Shown here piece after piece: positions 34,798 to 43,123 of a stretch of 64,000 nt of DNA. Under the pieces are notes generated by a model. The model worked only from the letters and a program-made list of their open reading frames with translations, was not told where the DNA came from and did not search any database. This DNA comes from an uncultured Roseburia sp. (GTDB lineage Bacteria > Bacillota > Clostridia > Lachnospirales > Lachnospiraceae). Positions within the stretch are counted from its first letter, which is position 1; each line of letters starts with the position of its first letter. The stretch lies in contig CALWHT010000014.1 in assembly GCA_944380515.1 (NCBI GenBank), positions 57,304 to 121,303 of the forward strand, written 5' to 3'. The position numbers were made by a program, and so were the translations under genes.

Positions 34798-34807
34798 AAA
34801 AAAACGA

Positions 34808-34836
34808 TTGACACACGAATGTTTTTGTGCTATATT
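34808..34836 (+). promoter_or_regulatory. Promoter of infC-rpmI-rplT
   Basis: A consensus TTGACA (34808-34813) and TATATT (34831-34836) with a 17-base spacer, 10 bases after the chemoreceptor stop. It leaves an untranslated leader of about 190 bases before infC. Confidence 0.88.
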
Positions 34837-34842
34837 CTAGAA

Positions 34843-35008
34843 GTTGTTGGAAAACAAAGTAGAGTATCCACTCTCACCGGAGCACCGGCATTCGTGTGAC
34901 TCATGGTTTATATTTCCGGAAAGAAGGGACAGTGTCTTTTGTTCCGGATACGGCACCTTAGCAAGTGTTGAATGATTAAGTGGATAGTCTGCCTATCCAC
35001 TTTTTTTT
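34843..35008 (+). ncRNA. L20-type attenuator leader of infC operon
   Basis: The leader ends in a perfect 10-bp terminator stem, AAGTGGATAG/CTATCCACTT (34978-34987, 34993-35002), with eight T residues at 35001-35008. An upstream TATCCACT at 34865-34872 copies the 3' arm of the terminator, so it can pair with the 5' arm AGTGGATA and prevent termination. Low-GC Firmicutes control infC-rpmI-rplT by L20-dependent attenuation through such a leader. L20 binding would favour the terminator. Exact boundaries are approximate. Confidence 0.8.
34978..35008 (+). terminator. Conditional terminator in the infC leader
   Basis: The 10-bp stem, TCTGC loop and eight-T tract end 28 bases before the infC start codon. 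Its 5' arm can alternatively pair with 34865-34872. Confidence 0.88.
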
Positions 35009-35036
35009 GCAAATATTATTTTGGAGGTGCAATACC

Positions 35037-35546
35037 ATTAGCGAGTTAATGATTAATGAACAAATCAGAGATAAGGAAGTTCGTCTGATTGGAGAAAACG
35101 GAGAGCAGCTTGGCATTATGTCGGCGAGGGAAGCAATGAGACTGGCCGAGGAGGCAGAACTTGATTTGGTTAAAATCGCTCCGACTGCGAAGCCACCGGT
35201 ATGTAAGATTATCGATTACGGAAAGTATCGTTATGAGATGGCGAGAAAAGAAAAAGAAGCCAGAAAAAAACAGAAAGTGGTTGAACTGAAAGAGATTCGC
35301 TTGTCACCCAATATTGATTCAAATGACTTGAATACCAAAATGAATGCCGCAAAGAAATTCTTAAGCAAGGGAGATAAGGTAAAGATTACGCTGCGGTTCC
35401 GCGGACGTGAGATGGCGCATATGAACGCCAGCAGACATATCCTGGATGATTTTGCCGAGAACCTTGCGGAGGTAGCAGTAGTGGAGAAAGCGCCGAAGGT
35501 GGAGGGAAGAACCATCAGCATGGTGCTGGCAGAAAAGAAATCATAA
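35037..35546 (+). CDS. infC: Translation initiation factor IF-3, AUU start
   Basis: IF-3 keeps 30S subunits free and checks the start codon and initiator tRNA. The protein is 169 residues. The only codon at a proper distance from the strong GGAGGTG site (35023-35029) is ATT at 35037, 7 bases on; the next ATG (35049) is 19 bases away. A GTG at 34980 lies in the terminator and is excluded. E. coli infC also uses AUU, so that IF-3 represses its own translation; the same is inferred here. N-domain motif [20 protein letters not shown] and C-domain [19 protein letters not shown] are typical. It heads infC-rpmI-rplT. Confidence 0.93.
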   Translation: MSELMINEQIRDKEVRLIGENGEQLGIMSAREAMRLAEEAELDLVKIAPTAKPPVCKIIDYGKYRYEMARKEKEARKKQKVVELKEIRLSPNIDSNDLNTKMNAAKKFLSKGDKVKITLRFRGREMAHMNASRHILDDFAENLAEVAVVEKAPKVEGRTISMVLAEKKS

Positions 35547-35565
35547 TTTTAAGGAGGAATATATT

Positions 35566-35763
35566 ATGCCAAAAATGAAAACCAGCAGAGCAGCTGCAAA
35601 ACGTTTTAAAGTGACGGGAACAGGAAAATTAAAGAGAAATAAAGCTTACAAGAGACATATCTTAACAAAGAAATCTGCAAAGACCAAGAGAAATCTCAGA
35701 AAAGCGGCGATTGTGGATGCAACCAACGTTAAGAATATGAAGAAGATTTTACCATACATGTAA
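35566..35763 (+). CDS. rpmI: Large ribosomal subunit protein bL35
   Basis: A 65-residue, strongly basic protein with the L35 pattern [20 protein letters not shown] and [18 protein letters not shown]. It binds 23S rRNA in the 50S subunit. It lies 19 bases after infC behind AAGGAGG and 26 bases before rplT, the standard order. Confidence 0.97.
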   Translation: MPKMKTSRAAAKRFKVTGTGKLKRNKAYKRHILTKKSAKTKRNLRKAAIVDATNVKNMKKILPYM

Positions 35764-35789
35764 GAAATTTGTTAAGGAGGAATTAGGAC

Positions 35790-36146
35790 ATGGCAAGAGT
35801 AAAAGGCGGCTTAGGCGCGAAGAAAAAACATAATAGAACATTAAAGTTGGCAAAGGGCTACAGAGGCGCGCGTTCCAAACAGTACCGTGTAGCGAAACAG
35901 TCCGTTATGAGAGCCTTAACAAGTTCTTATGCGGGAAGAAAGCAGAGAAAGAGACAGTTCCGTCAGTTATGGATTGCCCGTATCAACGCTGCGGCAAGAA
36001 TGAACGGAATTTCTTACAGCCAGATGATGCACGGCCTGAAGGTGTCCGGCGTAGACATCAACCGTAAGATGCTTGCTGAGATGGCAGTCAACGACGCTGC
36101 AGGCTTTGCGGCGCTTGCTGAAATGGCGAAGAAAGCGGTTGCTTAA
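35790..36146 (+). CDS. rplT: Large ribosomal subunit protein bL20
   Basis: A 118-residue L20 with the long basic N-terminal helix ([40 protein letters not shown]) and the globular C-domain ([20 protein letters not shown]). It is an early 50S assembly protein and, in Firmicutes, the repressor that binds the infC leader seen 1 kb upstream. It closes the operon and is followed by a strong terminator. Confidence 0.97.
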   Translation: MARVKGGLGAKKKHNRTLKLAKGYRGARSKQYRVAKQSVMRALTSSYAGRKQRKRQFRQLWIARINAAARMNGISYSQMMHGLKVSGVDINRKMLAEMAVNDAAGFAALAEMAKKAVA

Positions 36147-36161
36147 TCGGCGATATGAAAG

Positions 36162-36210
36162 CGGAATTTACCCGGTGGACAAACTGTCCGGGGGTAGATT
36201 CCGTTTTTTA
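36162..36210 (+). terminator. Intrinsic terminator of infC-rpmI-rplT
   Basis: A long hairpin (CGGAATTTACCC-type arm at 36162-36178 pairing with GGGGGTAGATTCCG, small internal loop) ends in TTTTTT at 36204-36209. Confidence 0.85.
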
Positions 36211-36239
36211 TTTTATTAGGAAAGACTTTGTTGGATCAC

Positions 36240-37085
36240 TTATGAAGGTATCGGCTTTCCTGTGAAAAGACGGCGGTATTCCCGCGGAGACATCTGCTTT
36301 TGCTTGTGAAAGGTTTTGGAAAAGTAAAGGCTGTTGTCAAATCCGAGAGAATTTGCAATGGCCGTAATCGAGAGGCTGGAGTGTTCAAGGAGATAGCACG
36401 CCTGCCTCATGCGGAAGTCCGTTAAGTATTCCTTCGGGGATTGGCCGAGCACAGTCTCGAAGGAGCGGAACAGGTGGCTTCTGCTTACACCGACATAGTC
36501 TGCGATATCCTCCACGGTAATCGCGTAGGAGTAATTGGAGGAGATATATTCAATTCCCTTCTGAACATAGCTGTTTGCGGAGTTTTGTTCCGTCGTGTGC
36601 GTGGCGCCGTGCATGAACATGGCGAGCATGGTATAGAGCCGCCCTGTCATTTCCACGGCGTGTTCAAACTCATTTCCCCTTGCGTCGTAAATGTGAAGAA
36701 TCTGGCGGTGGATGTCGTCACCCAGCGGTGTGGAAGGGATCAACGGTTTTTCGGGGGAAAAATCCGTCGCTTTTAAAATCATCGAAGCGTCGCTGCCGGT
36801 AAAGCCGACCCAGGCGTACTCCCACGGGTCCTGCTCCGCCGCGTAATAGAGCACTTCGGTATTTGGGTATACAAGAAAGGAATCCCCGGCATGCAGTTTA
36901 TAGGTATGTTTTCCTGTCCGGTAATAGCCTGTACCGGAAATAATGTAGTGAATCAGATAGTGGTCACGGATGCCGGGCCCCCATTGGTGAAGCGCGTCGC
37001 AGCGCTGGAAACCGACATTATACACGGAGAGGGAGACCAGTTCCTTTTCTGTGACCTTATAGGAGTTTTTATAATTTTTATTCAT
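36240..37085 (-). CDS. AraC-family transcriptional regulator
   Basis: A 281-residue regulator with an N-terminal AraC-type cupin (about residues 20-150; DHYLIHYIISGTGYYRTG, LHAGDSFLVYPNTEVLYYA, DPWEYAWVGFTG) and a C-terminal double HTH (about 180-275; ITVEDIADYVGVSRSHLFRS and ITAIANSLGFDNSLYFSKTF). This subgroup usually senses mono- or oligosaccharides and activates sugar-use genes. The adjacent divergent gene is galE, so galactose or UDP-sugar metabolism is a possible target. Start behind ACGGAGGAA. Promoter on the minus strand is listed separately. Confidence 0.9.
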   Translation of the reverse strand: MNKNYKNSYKVTEKELVSLSVYNVGFQRCDALHQWGPGIRDHYLIHYIISGTGYYRTGKHTYKLHAGDSFLVYPNTEVLYYAAEQDPWEYAWVGFTGSDASMILKATDFSPEKPLIPSTPLGDDIHRQILHIYDARGNEFEHAVEMTGRLYTMLAMFMHGATHTTEQNSANSYVQKGIEYISSNYSYAITVEDIADYVGVSRSHLFRSFETVLGQSPKEYLTDFRMRQACYLLEHSSLSITAIANSLGFDNSLYFSKTFHKQKQMSPREYRRLFTGKPIPS

Positions 37086-37133
37086 TGCGTTCCTCCGTAT
37101 GCTTATGGCAGGTGCTTTGACTTCATAAAATTT

Positions 37134-37162
37134 ATTATAGGAGAGAGGGCGGAAATATGCAA
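37134..37162 (-). promoter_or_regulatory. Promoter of the AraC regulator gene
   Basis: On the minus strand TTGCAT (complement of 37157-37162) and TATAAT (complement of 37134-37139) have a 17-base spacer. On the plus strand toward galE only a weak TATACA/TAAGAT pair (37194, 37217) is seen, next to a TATACATTT direct repeat (37180, 37194) that could be an activator site. Confidence 0.7.
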
Positions 37163-37295
37163 CATTTTTACATATAGTTTATACATTTTTGGCTATACAT
37201 TTGAGAAAAGATGGGGTAAGATGTAGCCATAACAAAGAAGTAAGCCGGACCTTTAAGGTACTGGGGTGGAACAAGAAAGAAAGGTGGAGGGAATT

Positions 37296-38312
37296 ATGGC
37301 AATTTTAGTTACTGGCGGCGCCGGATTTATCGGGAGCCACACATGCGTTGAATTATTGAATGCGGGGTATGAGGTTGTTGTCCTGGACAATCTTGTAAAT
37401 GCTTCCGAGAAGTCATTGGAGAGGGTAAAGACCATCACGGGCAAGGACGTTACCTTTTATAAGGGCGATATTTTAGACCGCGTGATTTTAAACGAGATTT
37501 TTGAAAAGGAGAAGATTGAGAGCTGTATTCATTTTGCCGGCTTAAAGGCAGTCGGAGAGTCGGTACAGAAGCCGTGGGAATATTATAATAACAATATTTC
37601 CGGTACGCTTACGCTGGTGGATGTCATGAGACAGCATAACTGTAAAAATATTATCTTCTCGTCTTCCGCAACGGTTTACGGAGACCCGGCGCAGATTCCG
37701 ATTACCGAGGAGTGCCCGAAGGGACAGTGCACCAATCCCTACGGCTGGACGAAGTCCATGCTTGAGCAGGTGCTTATGGATATTCAGAAGGCAGACCCCG
37801 AGTGGAATGTGATCCTGCTGCGCTATTTTAACCCCATCGGGGCACATAAGAGCGGTATGATGGGAGAAAATCCGAACGGCATTCCGAACAATCTGATGCC
37901 CTATGTGACACAGGTGGCGGTCGGCAAATTAAAAGAGCTCGGCGTATTCGGAAATGATTATGATACCCCGGACGGAACCGGAGTCAGAGATTACATCCAT
38001 GTGGTGGACCTTGCACTCGGCCATGTAAAGGCGCTGGCGAAACTCAATGAAAATTGCGGACTGGCGATTTATAATCTCGGTACGGGACACGGCTACAGTG
38101 TGCTGGATATCGTAAAGAATTTTGAGGAAGCAACGGGAGTAAAAATTCCGTATGTCATCAAACCGAGACGTGCGGGAGATATTGCGACCTGCTACTGTGA
38201 CCCGTCAAAGGCGGAGCGTGAGCTTGGCTGGAAGGCGCAGTACGGAATCCGGGAGATGTGCGAGGATTCCTGGAGATGGCAGAAAAATAATCCGAACGGC
38301 TACGAAGATTAA
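37296..38312 (+). CDS. galE: UDP-glucose 4-epimerase
   Basis: A 338-residue short-chain dehydrogenase/reductase family enzyme that interconverts UDP-glucose and UDP-galactose with bound NAD. Features: N-terminal Rossmann motif [17 protein letters not shown], the catalytic [10 protein letters not shown] with Ser, and [12 protein letters not shown] with the YxxxK pair (residues about 150-154), then [22 protein letters not shown] 37296 is preferred because GGAGGG lies just upstream; earlier in-frame codons lack this. No other Leloir gene is adjacent, so it more likely supplies UDP-galactose or UDP-glucose for wall or surface glycans, or is under the neighbouring AraC protein. A perfect terminator follows. 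Confidence 0.96.
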   Translation: MAILVTGGAGFIGSHTCVELLNAGYEVVVLDNLVNASEKSLERVKTITGKDVTFYKGDILDRVILNEIFEKEKIESCIHFAGLKAVGESVQKPWEYYNNNISGTLTLVDVMRQHNCKNIIFSSSATVYGDPAQIPITEECPKGQCTNPYGWTKSMLEQVLMDIQKADPEWNVILLRYFNPIGAHKSGMMGENPNGIPNNLMPYVTQVAVGKLKELGVFGNDYDTPDGTGVRDYIHVVDLALGHVKALAKLNENCGLAIYNLGTGHGYSVLDIVKNFEEATGVKIPYVIKPRRAGDIATCYCDPSKAERELGWKAQYGIREMCEDSWRWQKNNPNGYED

Positions 38313-38325
38313 TATAAAAGTTTAA

Positions 38326-38373
38326 AAAGAAGCGCTCATGGCGGATAACGGACCGCTATGAGCGCTTCTTTTA
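38326..38373 (+). terminator. Intrinsic terminator of galE
   Basis: An 18-bp stem AAGAAGCGCTCATGGCGG/CCGCTATGAGCGCTTCTT with one G-U pair, 8-base loop and a short T-run. A-rich on the other side, so it may also work in reverse. Confidence 0.88.
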
Positions 38374-38544
38374 TGCTGCGGGAAATTGCGCATCTCAACC
38401 GGCGGTATTTGTGTTTCCGTAAGATGTTTCCGTTCTGTAGGATTCGGTGTCGAAAAAAACAATGCGGTATGAATTGACGTATCAGATAATAAATGATATT
38501 ATGTGACATAGTAATGAAAACTATATTGAGAGAGGCTTGCAAAA

Positions 38545-39618
38545 ATGGGAGAAAAACAGATTTTTGGCACAGAAATTTTAAGGGACTGGAATTTAAGCGT
38601 TCCGCTGATACAGGGCGGCATGGGAGTCGGCGTCAGCTTAAGCGGACTTGCCGGGGCAGTTGCGGCGGAAGGCTGTATGGGTGTGATTTCCACCGCTCAA
38701 ATCGGTTTTGACGAGCCGGATTTTGAGGGGAATGAGGAAGAATGTAACCTGCGGGGAATCCGAAAACATATCAGACGGGCCAGGGAAATCGCCGGCGGAA
38801 AAGGAATGGTGGCCGTAAATGTCATGGTGGCGCTGCAGCAATATAAGGAGCATGTGAAGGAGGCCGTGCGTGCGGGAGCGGATGCCGTTATCTGCGGTGC
38901 GGGACTTCCGGCAGACCTTCCGGAGCTGGTAAAAGCCGGCAAAACAAAGATTGCACCGATTGTTTCCTCAAAGCGTGCGGCTGCGCTGATTTTAAAGACC
39001 TGGGATAAAAAATACGGCAGGACGGCGGACTTCATTGTGGTGGAGGGACCGAAAGCAGGCGGACACCTCGGATTTTCCGGCGAGCAGCTTAAGGACATTC
39101 CGGCGATCGGGTTTGAAAAGGAATTTGGTGATATTCTGGAGGAGAAAAAGCGATACGAGGAAAAATACGGGGTAAAAATCCCGGTATTTGCGGCGGGCGG
39201 CATTTGGGATAAGGCGGACGCGGCACGCGTAAAACAGCTCGGGGCGGACGGCGTGCAGGTAGCCACACGATTTGTCGCAACGAAAGAGTGTGATGCTTCC
39301 CGGGAATATAAGCAGGCATATGTCAATGCGTCCGGGGAGGATGTGAAAATTATAAAAAGTCCGGTCGGTATGCCCGGGCGCGCGCTTTACAACACGTTTA
39401 TCCATGAAACGGAGCAGGCGTCCGAACGGATTGGCCGCTGTTATCACTGCATCAAAAACTGCAAACCGGCCCGGATTCCATACTGCATTACCTCCGCGCT
39501 TGTGCGTGCCGTCCGCGGGGATGTGGAGCACGGACTTGTTTTCTGCGGGAGCAATGTCGGGAAGGTACAGGGTATCTCTACCGTACACGAGGTGGTCAGA
39601 GATATCATGTACCGGTAA
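38545..39618 (+). CDS. Nitronate monooxygenase/FabK-like flavoprotein
   Basis: A 357-residue FMN-dependent TIM-barrel protein. The FMN-site motifs LIQGGMGVGVSLSGLAGAVA, VNVMVALQQY, GADAVICGAGLP and VVEGPKAGGHLG are typical of nitronate monooxygenases and of the enoyl-ACP reductase FabK, and the phosphate-binding AAGGIWD lies near residue 217. The C-terminal 60 residues carry four Cys (CYHCIKNCKPARIPYC) that could bind metal or iron-sulfur, a feature of a clostridial subgroup. It may detoxify nitronates or reduce an unsaturated substrate; which one is not clear. It is monocistronic. Confidence 0.88.
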   Translation: MGEKQIFGTEILRDWNLSVPLIQGGMGVGVSLSGLAGAVAAEGCMGVISTAQIGFDEPDFEGNEEECNLRGIRKHIRRAREIAGGKGMVAVNVMVALQQYKEHVKEAVRAGADAVICGAGLPADLPELVKAGKTKIAPIVSSKRAAALILKTWDKKYGRTADFIVVEGPKAGGHLGFSGEQLKDIPAIGFEKEFGDILEEKKRYEEKYGVKIPVFAAGGIWDKADAARVKQLGADGVQVATRFVATKECDASREYKQAYVNASGEDVKIIKSPVGMPGRALYNTFIHETEQASERIGRCYHCIKNCKPARIPYCITSALVRAVRGDVEHGLVFCGSNVGKVQGISTVHEVVRDIMYR

Positions 39619-39716
39619 AATATGGACATATTTCCCGATAAAACGTCAAAAGGCGGCAATGAAATTGTATAAGTTGTGCATATTTTTAAGAAAATAAAAA
39701 AATTTATAAATAATGC

Positions 39717-39744
39717 TTGCAATTATAAAAAAGCATGTTATAAT
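39717..39744 (+). promoter_or_regulatory. Promoter of the tRNA-Glu pair
   Basis: TTGCAA (39717-39722) and a perfect TATAAT (39739-39744), 16-base spacer, 12 bases before the first tRNA. Confidence 0.82.
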
Positions 39745-39756
39745 AAGTATCAGTTC

Positions 39757-39828
39757 GGCTCGTTGGTCAAGCGGTTAAGACGCCGCCCTCTCACGGCGGA
39801 AACAGGGGTTCGATTCCCCTACGAGCTG
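39757..39828 (+). tRNA. tRNA-Glu (anticodon CTC), copy 1
   Basis: A 72-base cloverleaf. Acceptor arms GGCTCGT/ACGAGCT, D-arm with GGTCAAGCGGTTAAGAC, anticodon stem CCGCC/GGCGG around CTCTCAC (anticodon CTC), and T-arm AGGGGTTCGATTCCCCT. The discriminator is G and CCA is not encoded. A second identical copy follows 39 bases later. Confidence 0.95.
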
Positions 39829-39867
39829 CTGCTGTTACAAAACAGTGCAGAAAAACGGATACCATAT

Positions 39868-39939
39868 GGCTCGTTGGTCAAGCGGTTAAGACGCCGCCCT
39901 CTCACGGCGGAAACAGGGGTTCGATTCCCCTACGAGCTG
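39868..39939 (+). tRNA. tRNA-Glu (anticodon CTC), copy 2
   Basis: Identical in all 72 bases to the copy at 39757. It has no separate promoter, so both are probably cut from one transcript that ends at the terminator at 39972. The 39-base spacer shows no resemblance to the region before copy 1, apart from a few bases. Confidence 0.95.
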
Positions 39940-39971
39940 CTTACTGTTTTTTTAAACAGCCCAACCCGAAA

Positions 39972-40009
39972 TGTTGTCGAAATACCGGAAGGTGTTTCGG
40001 CAATTTTTT
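39972..40009 (+). terminator. Intrinsic terminator of the tRNA-Glu transcript
   Basis: A stem of about 14 bp (GTTGTCGAAATACC with GGTGTTTCGGCAAT, several G-U pairs), GGAA loop and six T residues. Confidence 0.8.
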
Positions 40010-40052
40010 ATTTCATAGAAAGCGTGTGCCATAGGGAGAGGAGAGAAAAAGA

Positions 40053-40526
40053 ATGTCAATTGAGAGAGCGAGAGAATATTTAAAGCAGTTTGGCGTGGAG
40101 GGACGGATTTTGGAATTTACGGTTTCCAGTGCCACGGTGGAGCTTGCGGCAGAAGCGCTGCATACAGCTCCGGAACGGATTGCAAAAACATTGTCTTTTC
40201 AGGCCGGGGAGGATGTGATCCTGATTGTCTGTGCCGGTGATGCCAAAATTGATAATGCAAAATATAAGGCTGAGTTTCATACCAAGGCAAAGATGCTGCC
40301 CGGAAACGAAGTGGAGGAAAAAACGGGACATGCGGTCGGGGGTGTCTGTCCGTTTGGAATCCGGGAAGGCGTGAAAGTATATCTGGATGAGTCGCTGAAG
40401 CGTTTTGAGACAGTTTTTCCGGCCTGCGGAAACGCCAGCAGCGCTATTGAGGTGAGTCTTGAAGAATTGGAACGGTTTGCCGCACCGCAAGGCTGGGTGG
40501 ATGTGTGCAGGATATCGGAGGCATAG
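40053..40526 (+). CDS. YbaK/ProX-type aminoacyl-tRNA deacylase
   Basis: A 157-residue protein of the YbaK/EbsC/ProX editing family, which hydrolyses mischarged tRNAs such as Cys- or Ala-tRNA-Pro. Motifs: TVELAAEALHTAPERIAKTL with the conserved Lys, the VGGVCPFGI glycine-rich loop, YLDESL, and the terminal GNASSAIEVSLEEL. The start follows GGAGAGGAGAG. It stands alone after the tRNA-Glu genes; the tRNA neighbourhood is probably coincidence, as these enzymes act on tRNA-Pro. Confidence 0.9.
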   Translation: MSIERAREYLKQFGVEGRILEFTVSSATVELAAEALHTAPERIAKTLSFQAGEDVILIVCAGDAKIDNAKYKAEFHTKAKMLPGNEVEEKTGHAVGGVCPFGIREGVKVYLDESLKRFETVFPACGNASSAIEVSLEELERFAAPQGWVDVCRISEA

Positions 40527-40671
40527 CAGAAAAGCTCCTGGTTCTGTCCACTTGAAATGGGGAAAATAACCAATAGATTATTACTGGAATTGTGTAATAT
40601 AAACAAAAATGATAAAAAAAATCATTCGCTATTTCCATTTTTGTATATTATGTTAAAATAAATACGTATCG

Positions 40672-40693
40672 TTTTGTTAAATAAATAACAAAA
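40672..40693. promoter_or_regulatory. Rex-like operator upstream of the hydrogenase genes
   Basis: TTTTGTTA and TAACAAAA form perfect 8-bp arms around AATAAA. The core TTGTTA-N6-TAACAA agrees with the Rex consensus of Clostridia (TTGTTAA-N4-TTAACAA) apart from one position. It lies 66 bases before the first hydrogenase gene, just downstream of a weak promoter (TTTCCA at 40632, TAAAAT at 40654), where a bound repressor would block transcription. Rex leaves DNA when NADH is high, so NADH-oxidising hydrogen production would rise. Confidence 0.7.
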
Positions 40694-40758
40694 TTACGCG
40701 TGCAATGCGGTTTGTTGGGGACTGCAGGCGTGCGGGCACAAAAATGGAGGGTTTTATA

Positions 40759-41241
40759 ATGCTGGAACAGTCATATTATGACAAGACGGACGAGATTATC
40801 GCGCGGCACGGCGCCGCCAAAAAATCTCTGATTCCTGTAATACAGGACATTCAGGCAGAATATCGTTATCTGCCGCCGGAACTTTTAAGCTACGTTGCAA
40901 AAAAGCTTGGCATCGGCGAGGCAAAGGCGTACAGCGTGGCAACATTTTATGAGAATTTTTCCTTTGAGGCAAAGGGAAAATACATCATCAGGGTCTGCGA
41001 CGGGACAGCCTGTCACGTGCGCAAATCTACCGCAATTCTGAATAAGCTAAGAGAGGAACTCGGCTTATCTTCTGAGAAGCATACCACGGATGATATGATG
41101 TTTACGCTGGAGACGGTTTCCTGTCTGGGTGCCTGCGGGCTCGCCCCGGCGATGACCGTCAATGACACGGTGCATCCGGCAATGACGCCGGAGAAGGTAA
41201 CGGAACTGATTCAAAAGCTGCGGAATGGAGAGGAAGTATGA
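40759..41241 (+). CDS. NuoE/HydC-type [2Fe-2S] subunit of NADH-linked hydrogenase
   Basis: A 160-residue thioredoxin-like ferredoxin subunit. The four [2Fe-2S] Cys ligands are seen as CDGTACH (two Cys) and CLGACG (two Cys), with the helical N-terminal YDKTDEIIARHGAAKKSLIP. ATG 40759 follows GGAGGG; an open extension upstream lacks a ribosome site. In trimeric bifurcating hydrogenases this subunit (HydC/HndA) works with the NuoF-like subunit in electron flow from NADH. It overlaps the next gene by 4 bases and is the first gene of the operon, under the Rex-like site. Confidence 0.92.
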   Translation: MLEQSYYDKTDEIIARHGAAKKSLIPVIQDIQAEYRYLPPELLSYVAKKLGIGEAKAYSVATFYENFSFEAKGKYIIRVCDGTACHVRKSTAILNKLREELGLSSEKHTTDDMMFTLETVSCLGACGLAPAMTVNDTVHPAMTPEKVTELIQKLRNGEEV

Positions 41242-43109
41242 GGATAGCGTCGAGAGAAGATTTAAAGCGGGCTGCCGGTCTGGCGGCAGAGGACATGAAA
41301 AGCCAGACAAAGCGAATCTTAATCTGTGCCGGAACGGGATGTCTAGCCGGCGGTTCCGAAAAAATATATCAAAAATTGAAGAAAATGGCGGAGGACACCG
41401 AAAACGTCGAGGTGGAGTTCGGACCGGAGATTGCACATGTGGGCGTAAAGCAGAGCGGCTGTCACGGCTTTTGCGAGATGGGGCCGCTGGTTCGTATCGA
41501 GCCGTCGAATTACCTCTATATAAAAGTAAAGGAAGAGGACTGCGAGGAGATTTTTCAGGAGAGTATTTTAAATGACCGGCCGGTGGAAAGACTCTTATAT
41601 GAGCTGGACGGCGTGCGCTACCGCGAGCAGGAGAGCATTCCGTTTTATGCCAAACAGACAAGGCAGGTTCTAAAAAACTGTGGTCATATTGATGCGGAGA
41701 ATATCGGAGAATACCTTGCGGTAGGCGGCTATCGGGCGCTGGAAAAGGCATTGTTTGAAATGCAGCCTCAGGAGGTAATACAGGTCGTGTTGGATTCCAA
41801 TCTGCGCGGGCGCGGAGGCGGAGGCTTCCAGACCGGTTACAAATGGAAACAGGTGGCAAGGCAGGAGGAAAAAATCCGCTATGTGGTCTGCAATGGCGAC
41901 GAGGGTGACCCCGGAGCGTTTATGGACCGCAGCGTCATGGAGGGAGACCCTCATAAGATGATTGAGGGTATGATCATTGCCGGGTATGCGGTTTCGGCGC
42001 AGGAAGGGTATATATACGTGCGGGCGGAATATCCGCTTGCCATAAGACGTCTTAAGGTAGCGATAGCGCAAGCGGAGGAAGCCGGACTGCTCGGTGAGAA
42101 TATCATGGGCTCGGGCTACAGCTTTACGATACATATTAACCGCGGTGCGGGAGCGTTTGTCTGCGGTGAGGGAAGCGCCCTTACGGCTTCCATAGAGGGA
42201 GAGCGCGGAATGCCGCGCACCAAGCCGCCGAGAACCGTGGAGCAGGGCCTGTTTGGGAAACCGACCGTGCTCAACAACGTAGAGACCTACGCCAATGTGC
42301 CGATGATTGTTTTAAACGGGGCAGAGTGGTATCACAGGCTCGGAACTGAAACCAGCCCCGGAACAAAAGCGTTTGCCCTCACCGGAAGCGTAAAGAATAC
42401 CGGATTGATTGAAGTGCCCATGGGTACGACGCTTCGGGAAATCGTTTACGACATCGGCGGCGGCGTCAAGGGGGACGTGCCGTTTAAGGCAGTGCAGATT
42501 GGGGGGCCTTCGGGCGGCTGTCTTGTCACGAGTAACCTGGATGTATGCCTCGATTTTGATTCGCTCAAAAAGCTGGGGGCGATGATTGGATCAGGCGGTC
42601 TTGTGGTGATGGATGAAAATACCTGTATGGTTGAGGTGGCGCGGTTCTTTATGAATTTTACCCAGAACGAGAGCTGCGGAAAATGCGTTCCCTGCCGTGA
42701 GGGAACCAGGCGGATGCTTGAGATTTTAGAGGATATTGTAGCGGGAAAGGGAACGCTGGAGCAGCTTGATATTTTACAGGAGCTCGGGGAGGCTATCACC
42801 GATACAGCGCTCTGCGGACTTGGGAAAAGCGCTGCGCTTCCTGTTTTAAGCACGCTGAAAAACTTCCGTGAGGAATATCTGGAGCATGTTGTGGAAAAAC
42901 GCTGCAAGACAGGAACCTGTCAGGCGTTAAAGCGTTATGTCATCGACCCTTCCAAATGTAAGGGATGTTCCAAGTGTGCAAGAAACTGTCCGGTTCATGC
43001 GATTTCGGGGAAGGTCAAGGAGCCGTTTACGATTGACACATCCGTCTGCATCAAGTGCGGCGCATGCATGGATAATTGTGCGTTTGGGGCGATTTATACG
43101 GAAAATTAG
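41238..43109 (+). CDS. NuoF/HydB-type NADH-binding subunit of bifurcating hydrogenase
   Basis: A 623-residue flavoprotein. Residues about 25-115 are a [2Fe-2S] thioredoxin-like domain (ICAGTGCLAGGSEK, CHGFCEMGPL). The NuoF core follows, with the NADH-binding glycine-rich LRGRGGGGFQTGYKW and FMN-site VCNGDEGDPGAFMDR, then the [4Fe-4S] site ESCGKCVPCREGTRR. The C-terminal 60 residues are a two-cluster ferredoxin (CKGCSKCARNCPVHAI, CIKCGACMDNCAFGAI). This order matches HydB/HndC, which takes electrons from NADH and ferredoxin for hydrogen production or the reverse. Expressed together with the small and catalytic subunits. Confidence 0.94.
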   Translation: MRIASREDLKRAAGLAAEDMKSQTKRILICAGTGCLAGGSEKIYQKLKKMAEDTENVEVEFGPEIAHVGVKQSGCHGFCEMGPLVRIEPSNYLYIKVKEEDCEEIFQESILNDRPVERLLYELDGVRYREQESIPFYAKQTRQVLKNCGHIDAENIGEYLAVGGYRALEKALFEMQPQEVIQVVLDSNLRGRGGGGFQTGYKWKQVARQEEKIRYVVCNGDEGDPGAFMDRSVMEGDPHKMIEGMIIAGYAVSAQEGYIYVRAEYPLAIRRLKVAIAQAEEAGLLGENIMGSGYSFTIHINRGAGAFVCGEGSALTASIEGERGMPRTKPPRTVEQGLFGKPTVLNNVETYANVPMIVLNGAEWYHRLGTETSPGTKAFALTGSVKNTGLIEVPMGTTLREIVYDIGGGVKGDVPFKAVQIGGPSGGCLVTSNLDVCLDFDSLKKLGAMIGSGGLVVMDENTCMVEVARFFMNFTQNESCGKCVPCREGTRRMLEILEDIVAGKGTLEQLDILQELGEAITDTALCGLGKSAALPVLSTLKNFREEYLEHVVEKRCKTGTCQALKRYVIDPSKCKGCSKCARNCPVHAISGKVKEPFTIDTSVCIKCGACMDNCAFGAIYTEN

Positions 43110-43123
43110 GAGGGGTAGAAACG

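Noticed and set aside
34980-35036. GTG start for infC at 34980
   Set aside because: It lies inside the leader terminator stem, has no ribosome site, and adds 19 residues foreign to IF-3.
39676-40083. Open frame of 135 codons across the two tRNA genes
   Set aside because: Its repeated peptide is the translation of the identical tRNA-Glu genes; it has no ribosome site and is an artefact.
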